Positions 60,043-64,000 of a DNA stretch of 64,000 nt are shown here, piece after piece. A program made the position numbers and the translations under genes. The notes below the pieces were generated by a model. The model did no database searches. It saw only the letters and a program-made list of their open reading frames with translations, and was not told the DNA's origin. Each line of letters begins with the position of its first letter. Position 1 is the stretch's first letter. Origin of the DNA: JAZUCL01 sp045639125. Its GTDB lineage: Bacteria > Bacillota > Clostridia > Oscillospirales > QAMX01. Where the stretch lies: NCBI GenBank assembly GCA_045639125.1, contig JAZUCL010000006.1, forward strand, positions 1-64,000. The letters are read 5' to 3'.

Positions 60043-60084
60043 CCCCTATTTCTGTCCATACAGAAATGGGGCCTGCGGAGCATT
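60043..60084 (+). repeat. Dispersed hairpin repeat, copy B
   Basis: CCCTA, stem TTTCTGT-ccat-ACAGAAA (60049-60066), then GCCTGCGGAGCATT (60071-60084). That 14-mer occurs exactly inverted at 59677-59690. Confidence 0.6.
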
Positions 60085-60131
60085 TGAACGGATTTGCCGT
60101 TTCATCTTATGCAAGGTTCTCCAAACAAATA

Positions 60132-60160
60132 ACGGCATCTCCCAAAACGGAAGATGCCGT
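60132..60160 (-). terminator. Terminator of the SleB-type gene
   Basis: 9-bp stem ACGGCATCT (60132-60140) with 60152-60160, extended by CC/GG, leftward followed by TATTTGTTT. Confidence 0.75.
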
Positions 60161-60171
60161 AACTAATACTA

Positions 60172-60843
60172 TTAACCCCAGAAAAGATGTGCATCAATCG
60201 TGCCACGATACGTCTTACACTTATTCCACCACGGATTAACATAAGTAGCATGGAAGTGGGTAGTATTTTCAGCAAATACACGTGCACCATCATCAAACAC
60301 AGCAGATACTGCCGCTTTGATTTCATCGGAAACTTCACCACGGAAAGGGGCTGCAAACTGATTTTTGGCCGTTACTACCTCACGTGCAGTAAAGCCCCAA
60401 CACTCAGCACGTTCACGAATGACCTGTGCCACACCAACCATGCCCTCATAACTTTGACTTCTTGCCTCTGCCGCAACAACTCTCTCAATAAGGTCTCTAT
60501 CCTCATCGCTGAGTTTGTGGGAAGTAAAGCCCCAGTTATACTTGCCCATATTCTCCGTTGGCAAACTTTTTCCTTCAACTTCCGTGTCGGAAACATCGCT
60601 TTCAACGTTTTCGCTCTCTTTAGCAGCCTCTGCCGCCTCTGCAGCCTTTGCAACAGCAATCTGTGCAGCCGTCATTCCTGCATACTTCGTTTTGTACTCT
60701 GACTTTTCAGCCTCTACCACCGATTCGGTCTCATTCGTAGGCTCAATGTCTATTGCGTGTACAGGCGGCTCTGCCGCTACGCACAGACAAGTCATAATGA
60801 ATACAGCCAATACAGGCAGTACGAATTGACGAATCAATTTCAT
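60172..60843 (-). CDS. Exported SleB-type cell wall hydrolase
   Basis: 223 residues. N-terminal signal peptide (KLIRQFVLPVLAVFIMTCLC), an Ala/Glu-rich linker (about 50-95), then the Hydrolase_2 domain of spore cortex-lytic enzymes: LIERVVAAEARSQSYEGMVG with its catalytic Glu, QVIRERAECWGFTAREVV, KNQFAAP and the C-terminal HFHATYVNPWWNK. Likely a spore-cortex or peptidoglycan hydrolase (SleB/CwlJ type). GAGGTG lies before the ATG; promoter at 60943-60971. It follows prophage genes but has its own transcript. Confidence 0.88.
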   Translation of the reverse strand: MKLIRQFVLPVLAVFIMTCLCVAAEPPVHAIDIEPTNETESVVEAEKSEYKTKYAGMTAAQIAVAKAAEAAEAAKESENVESDVSDTEVEGKSLPTENMGKYNWGFTSHKLSDEDRDLIERVVAAEARSQSYEGMVGVAQVIRERAECWGFTAREVVTAKNQFAAPFRGEVSDEIKAAVSAVFDDGARVFAENTTHFHATYVNPWWNKCKTYRGTIDAHLFWG

Positions 60844-60942
60844 GTTAAATTCACCTCAAAATTGCTTGTTTTTTGCTCCTATGTGGAGTGAAATAGGTAT
60901 TTTTTCCCGCCGTCACATGAATTATATGCGGCTCGTCTGTGA

Positions 60943-60971
60943 GTTATACCACAAACAAATTCTTACGTCAA
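60943..60971 (-). promoter_or_regulatory. Promoter of the SleB-type gene
   Basis: Leftward: -35 TTGACG (60971-60966), 17-base spacer, -10 TATAAC (60948-60943). The -35 overlaps the stop codon of the holin gene. Confidence 0.65.
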
Positions 60972-61270
60972 GCCTTTTTTGTGTCAGAAAGATGTGAAAC
61001 AGCCGCCTCAATAAGTAGTTTTTTCTCTGTTTCGCACAAATTCAGTTGAAGTTCGTCTAACATCTCCAAAACGTATGCTCGTTTTTCCTCACCTGACTTT
61101 TCTTGAACTTTATAGACCTGTTCAGCCGCCTCAACCGCTGAATTTACCCAAAATTTTATACTTTTCCACGTATTATCGGAAATTTTAGATTTCAAATATT
61201 GGACTAAAAACACGGAAACGACCATCAGCGAAAAAGTTACAAAAGATGACAAAATTTCAACAAAACTCAC
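60968..61270 (-). CDS. Phage holin (LLH-like)
   Basis: 100 residues: one N-terminal span (about 5-25), then a charged amphipathic helix with KFWVNSAVEAAEQVYKVQEKSGEEKRAYVLEML. The pattern matches the phage_holin_6_1/LLH family, which permeabilises the membrane so the endolysin can act. GTG 61270 lies 8 bases after AAGGGGG; the frame open further upstream is inside the amidase end. Overlaps the amidase gene by 4 bases. Confidence 0.8.
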   Translation of the reverse strand: MSFVEILSSFVTFSLMVVSVFLVQYLKSKISDNTWKSIKFWVNSAVEAAEQVYKVQEKSGEEKRAYVLEMLDELQLNLCETEKKLLIEAAVSHLSDTKKA

Positions 61271-61836
61271 AAAATCACCCCCTTTTTGTAACTTTGTGAA
61301 AAATGACGGCATTTTTTGACAATATTCGTACTTTTGTTCGGTAGTGGTTTTGACACCTCAATTTTGAACTTTTCCCACAATGACGGATTGGCAAGCATGG
61401 TGGCAGGACAGTTTTTGCCCCATGCGTCATAATGGCGTACAACGTGCTGTGCATCAATGGAAGTTTTTAACATAATTTGACGTGTCAACTCCACTGCATT
61501 CGCCCAGGCTTTCTCATACACGCCGTCAGAATTTACACAGATTTCGATGCCGATTGAGTTGCTGTTGTAAATTGGATTTCTAAATTTCCCCTTACCAACG
61601 TGCCACATTTCATAGCATTTGCCTATCTCATATTCTCCAAGCATAATTGCACACTTGTCGTCAACTACAAAGTGGGCAGACGCTTTGGCATTTTTATTTG
61701 TGCCAAAGTAGCGTCTGTGTGCCTTTGCGTCTGCACCCTTTGACTTGTTTGCCGTTTCGTGAATAACAATATATTTAGGTGTTATCACCTTACCTATCGT
61801 GTAGTTTATTGTGATTAAATCAGTGATAATTTCTAT
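61267..61836 (-). CDS. Phage N-acetylmuramoyl-L-alanine amidase (endolysin), probable ATA start
   Basis: 189 residues from ATA 61836. Amidase_2 domain with zinc ligands in YIVIHETANKSKG and VVRHYDAWGKNCPATM, and YFGTNKNAKASAHFVVDD. The usual family N-terminus (M-x-I-I-T-D-L-..) is matched by I-E-I-I-T-D-L-I, whose first codon is ATA and lies exactly 8 bases after a perfect AGGAGG (61845-61850). The only conventional in-frame start is GTG 61788, which has a poor site and would cut 16 conserved residues. Either a non-standard start or a mutated ATG. Confidence 0.85.
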   Translation of the reverse strand: MEIITDLITINYTIGKVITPKYIVIHETANKSKGADAKAHRRYFGTNKNAKASAHFVVDDKCAIMLGEYEIGKCYEMWHVGKGKFRNPIYNSNSIGIEICVNSDGVYEKAWANAVELTRQIMLKTSIDAQHVVRHYDAWGKNCPATMLANPSLWEKFKIEVSKPLPNKSTNIVKKCRHFSQSYKKGVIL

Positions 61837-61848
61837 CCCCGCCGCCTC

Positions 61849-62148
61849 CTATCCGATAAGTAATGCAGACAGTGCCGCCACAGCAGATGAAATAATTGCA
61901 GTTACCACCTGATTCCATCTGTTTGACGGTGCTTCTGCCAACGCCTTGACAGTAGTAAGCATATCTTCCATTCCGCTTTTGATGAATGCAATATCTTTCT
62001 TTATAAGTTCAGCCGTCAGAAGTTCTGTATACGCAGACTTTTGCAGAGAGTCAACCCGCTCTTCAGTGACTCGCATTCGTTTCGTTAATTCGTCAATGCG
62101 GTGACGGAGCAGAACATCTCCCCCCTCGCTACGTACTGCCGTATCCAT
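61849..62148 (-). CDS. XhlA-like phage lysis-associated protein
   Basis: 99 residues: coiled-coil N-terminal part (HRIDELTKRMRVTEERVDSL) and a C-terminal hydrophobic span (VVTAIISSAVAALSALLIG). This layout and its position between tail genes and the amidase match the hemolysin XhlA family of phage membrane proteins. AAGGAG precedes the ATG. The Shine-Dalgarno of the amidase overlaps its stop codon. Confidence 0.75.
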   Translation of the reverse strand: MDTAVRSEGGDVLLRHRIDELTKRMRVTEERVDSLQKSAYTELLTAELIKKDIAFIKSGMEDMLTTVKALAEAPSNRWNQVVTAIISSAVAALSALLIG

Positions 62149-62174
62149 AGCATCGCTCCTTTCTTGTCGTTTTG

Positions 62175-62318
62175 CTATGCTGTTATAAGCGTTTGAAGTT
62201 CCGTGTACTGCTCAAGTGTAATACGCTCAAAGCCGTAGTACACGTCAAGTTTCTCTAAGATGTCATTTTTGTCATAGTTACCTGCCAAAATAACTTTCTT
62301 TAGAAGTCTGTATGCCAT
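62175..62318 (-). CDS. XkdX-like small phage protein
   Basis: 47 residues beginning MAYRLLKKVILAGNYDKNDI and ending LQTLITA. GGAGGG 7 bases before ATG 62318. Small XkdX family proteins lie at this point of PBSX-like tail/lysis modules, between the tail-fibre genes and XhlA; role unknown. The short length makes it easy to miss, but the site, the pattern K-x-D-I-L-x-K-L-D-V-Y-Y and the context support it. Confidence 0.75.
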   Translation of the reverse strand: MAYRLLKKVILAGNYDKNDILEKLDVYYGFERITLEQYTELQTLITA

Positions 62319-62332
62319 AAAATTTCCCTCCT

Positions 62333-62653
62333 TTACTCGTTTATACCTGTTTCAATACACAAGATACGATAGTCATGGTCAAGAAGTACAGCGTCATAGT
62401 CAATAGGTTCGACCTCTGCAGATACAGGATGTGACGATACGTAGGTGTCATACGCCTCACTATTTACTGTCATTGCGGTTACGACACCGTTTTCCACCTG
62501 GATATTTACAAATCCAGCAGGTTTTGTCGAGTAGAACACATCATAAAACTCCTGTGAGCAGATGGCACAGCCTGAGGGAGCAGTATCACCATTCCACGTC
62601 TGTAAAGGCGGTCTTAAACCGTATTCATTTGCTTTCGTTTTAATAATATACAT
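62333..62653 (-). CDS. Hypothetical phage protein
   Basis: 106 residues starting MYIIKTKANEYGLRPPLQTW, with GCAICSQEFYDVFYS and a Tyr/Asp-rich C-terminus ending in HDYRILCIETGINE. No membrane span or known motif is recognised. AGGAG 8 bases before ATG 62653. Between the putative tail-fibre protein and XkdX; likely an accessory tail or baseplate protein, as inferred from position only. Confidence 0.7.
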   Translation of the reverse strand: MYIIKTKANEYGLRPPLQTWNGDTAPSGCAICSQEFYDVFYSTKPAGFVNIQVENGVVTAMTVNSEAYDTYVSSHPVSAEVEPIDYDAVLLDHDYRILCIETGINE

Positions 62654-62664
62654 TCCCATCACTC

Positions 62665-63384
62665 CTATCTCACGATTGCAAAGTAATTGTATGTACTGTC
62701 AAGGTAATTGGCCTGAAGCGTTGCATCTATTGTTGTTTCGCCGTAACTATACCAAGATACGCTGTTTTCGCCCCATTCTATCGTCAAGGAGTCTTTAGTA
62801 TGGCTCTGACTGCCCATGCCAAGTGTATCGTACGCTCCTTTAATCAATACAATTAAACCTCGTGTAACACCGCTGGTTTCTCCGCTTGATATGATTACAA
62901 GTTGCGGTTCACCGTCAAATGTCAGACTACAAGGTTTGCCGGAACCTGCCGTGCCTGTGCCCCGGTAACTGCCTGTGACTATTTTCAAACTTCCTGAAAC
63001 CCATGACAACGGAATTGAGCCACCGGAAATTTTTTCAAGAGTTACTGCTCCGTCCGCAAGTTTTCCTGTTGTAATTGTTCCGTCAGGGATAGCACCCACA
63101 GAAAGATTTTGAATCAGTGCAAAAATCTCTCTAAGTTGTCCGCCAACATGGTTAGCGTTAATGCCGGGCAACGGTGCAGAACCGATGTAGTCAGCACCAC
63201 TATCGTCTGTGCCCTCTTTTGACAGCGTTTCCAATATGAAATTCAATTTATCTCGCAGTTGATTTGACATGCCTTGTATCTGCCCACGAATTGCATCCTC
63301 ACTTTCAGGATACGTAGGTGAGTAGATTCGGCTTTCCAAGCCCTCCGGCGGTTCAAACGCAAATTGCTCAAACAATTTATCCAT
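62665..63384 (-). CDS. Putative phage tail-fibre or receptor-interacting protein
   Basis: 239 residues. The N-terminal third is helical (EDAIRGQIQGMSNQLRDKL), the middle has the TGKLADGAVTLEKI-type repeats frequent in phage tail fibres, and the C-terminus is beta-rich and Gly/Ser/Thr-rich. AGAAAGGAG before ATG 63384. Exact family not recognised; call rests on composition and place. Confidence 0.65.
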   Translation of the reverse strand: MDKLFEQFAFEPPEGLESRIYSPTYPESEDAIRGQIQGMSNQLRDKLNFILETLSKEGTDDSGADYIGSAPLPGINANHVGGQLREIFALIQNLSVGAIPDGTITTGKLADGAVTLEKISGGSIPLSWVSGSLKIVTGSYRGTGTAGSGKPCSLTFDGEPQLVIISSGETSGVTRGLIVLIKGAYDTLGMGSQSHTKDSLTIEWGENSVSWYSYGETTIDATLQANYLDSTYNYFAIVR

Positions 63385-63409
63385 TTTGATACTCCTTTCT
63401 TTCGTACCG

Positions 63410-64000
63410 CTATTTAAGTCGATACTCCTCACGATACGATGTAACAACATCTACTATTGACAGTTCCTCTTTAGAATTTGATGAAATTTCAACGCAAAAC
63501 TGTACGACACGGCGTCGAGCAGGTCGACGGGGCAGCGTCTTAAACAGACCTGCCACTGACCACATAAATGTAGTCCATGTAAAGTCATACCAGTTGAAAC
63601 TCTCAATTTTGATGTCCTTTTGTTCCTCAACGCCCTTTGCTCCATCGTACAAGTCATACAGATACCTCACCTTGCCGTGACACGTTCTGTCGCCTCTACA
63701 TACAAACCATACGTTTTCTATACGCTTGTATACGTGCGGTGCACCAAAATCAAGAACAGGACTTTTCCAATATGCAGTAATTGGTGTTCCGTAGTCGTTA
63801 AACTCACGTATCATGTACGATACACGTCCGCTGTTTCGCTCCGTCATGTAAAGTCTGTTGTAAAAGTCAAACCACGTACCGCCGCTTACACCCTCGAAGA
63901 TGTACCAGCCTAAACGTCTTGCCGCATTGTCTGTGCCTTGACTTACAATATAGGGACGTGTGGTGTAGTCCCATACGTACACCTTATCCTCAACGCACAG
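63410..64000 (-). CDS. Phage structural protein, 5' end beyond the window
   Basis: The frame is open to the window edge (L-C-V-E-D-K before the GTG at 63982), so the start is outside. 196 residues are visible, with KVYVWDYTTRPYIVS, aromatic-rich FDFYNRLYMTERNSGRV and a basic segment LFKTLPRRPARRRVV near the C-terminus. Probably a tail or virion surface protein of the prophage; family not recognised. Confidence 0.6.
   Translation of the reverse strand: MCVEDKVYVWDYTTRPYIVSQGTDNAARRLGWYIFEGVSGGTWFDFYNRLYMTERNSGRVSYMIREFNDYGTPITAYWKSPVLDFGAPHVYKRIENVWFVCRGDRTCHGKVRYLYDLYDGAKGVEEQKDIKIESFNWYDFTWTTFMWSVAGLFKTLPRRPARRRVVQFCVEISSNSKEELSIVDVVTSYREEYRLK

Noticed and set aside
59748..60239. 163-codon frame running through the hairpin island into the sleB 3' end
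   Set aside because: It crosses several perfect stem-loops and the sleB terminator, has no ribosome binding site and no recognisable product.
1..64000. CRISPR array, rRNA genes or insertion-sequence transposase
   Set aside because: No regularly spaced direct repeats of CRISPR type, no rRNA-like segments and no transposase motifs were seen on either strand.

Overview
The window looks like a chromosomal segment of an anaerobic, spore-forming member of the Clostridia, probably an uncultured Oscillospirales-type gut bacterium; that placement is an inference. The signs are AGGAGG-type ribosome binding sites, TTGACA/TATAAT promoters with 17-base spacers, sporulation genes (spmA, spmB, a SleB-type hydrolase), the order gdpP-rplI-dnaB-tilS-hpt-ftsH, and many iron-sulfur redox enzymes of strict anaerobes. 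There are no rRNA genes and no CRISPR array.

Layout. 1-690: start of an unidentified gene, a tRNA-Arg(CCT), and a truncated tRNA-Arg-like remnant just behind the tRNA promoter. 691-12.3 kb: secG, an orphan gene, ddl-murI, then leftward recG, rnhA, and the set prfA-gyrA-two Sel1-repeat membrane proteins. 12.5-21.6 kb: rightward housekeeping set gdpP-rplI-dnaB-tilS-hpt-ftsH, then spmAB. 21.7-28.1 kb: leftward Gfo/Idh/MocA oxidoreductase, a lipoprotein and a complete sugar ABC transporter whose binding protein is the last gene. 28.3-39.6 kb: rightward 12-gene redox operon. 39.7-48.5 kb: hinT-alaS, a CNNM/CorC-type transporter with a structured leader, ACT protein plus phenylacetate-CoA ligase, a Cu/Zn superoxide dismutase-like protein, CYTH and YbaK proteins. 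48.7-59.5 kb: a Gld-type ABC exporter set, tatD-metG, and tsaC/sua5-coaE-M18 aminopeptidase. 59.5-60.1 kb: a gene-free island of hairpin repeats. 60.2-64 kb: a sleB-type gene and the lysis/tail end of a prophage that runs off the window.

The most striking object is the 28.4-39.6 kb operon. A malate/lactate dehydrogenase-family enzyme with the malate-type specificity arginine is followed by HdrB, HdrC, HdrA, MvhD, two Flx/Asr-like iron-sulfur proteins, a FlxA-like NAD(P)H:flavin module, a fumarate-reductase-type iron-sulfur subunit and flavoprotein without a membrane anchor, and both subunits of class I fumarase. Read together these give oxaloacetate -> malate -> fumarate -> succinate, with fumarate reduction wired to an HdrA-type bifurcating electron-transfer complex. 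I infer a soluble NADH-driven, possibly ferredoxin-reducing fumarate reductase, with HdrB and the Frd iron-sulfur protein together resembling a split version of the methanogen thiol:fumarate reductase TfrB. The genes are clear; the coupling is a hypothesis.

Other points worth checking are a prophage amidase that seems to start at ATA, the tRNA remnant, a 220-bp element bracketed by two copies of a terminator, a family of dispersed hairpin repeats, and several palindromic operators overlapping strong promoters.
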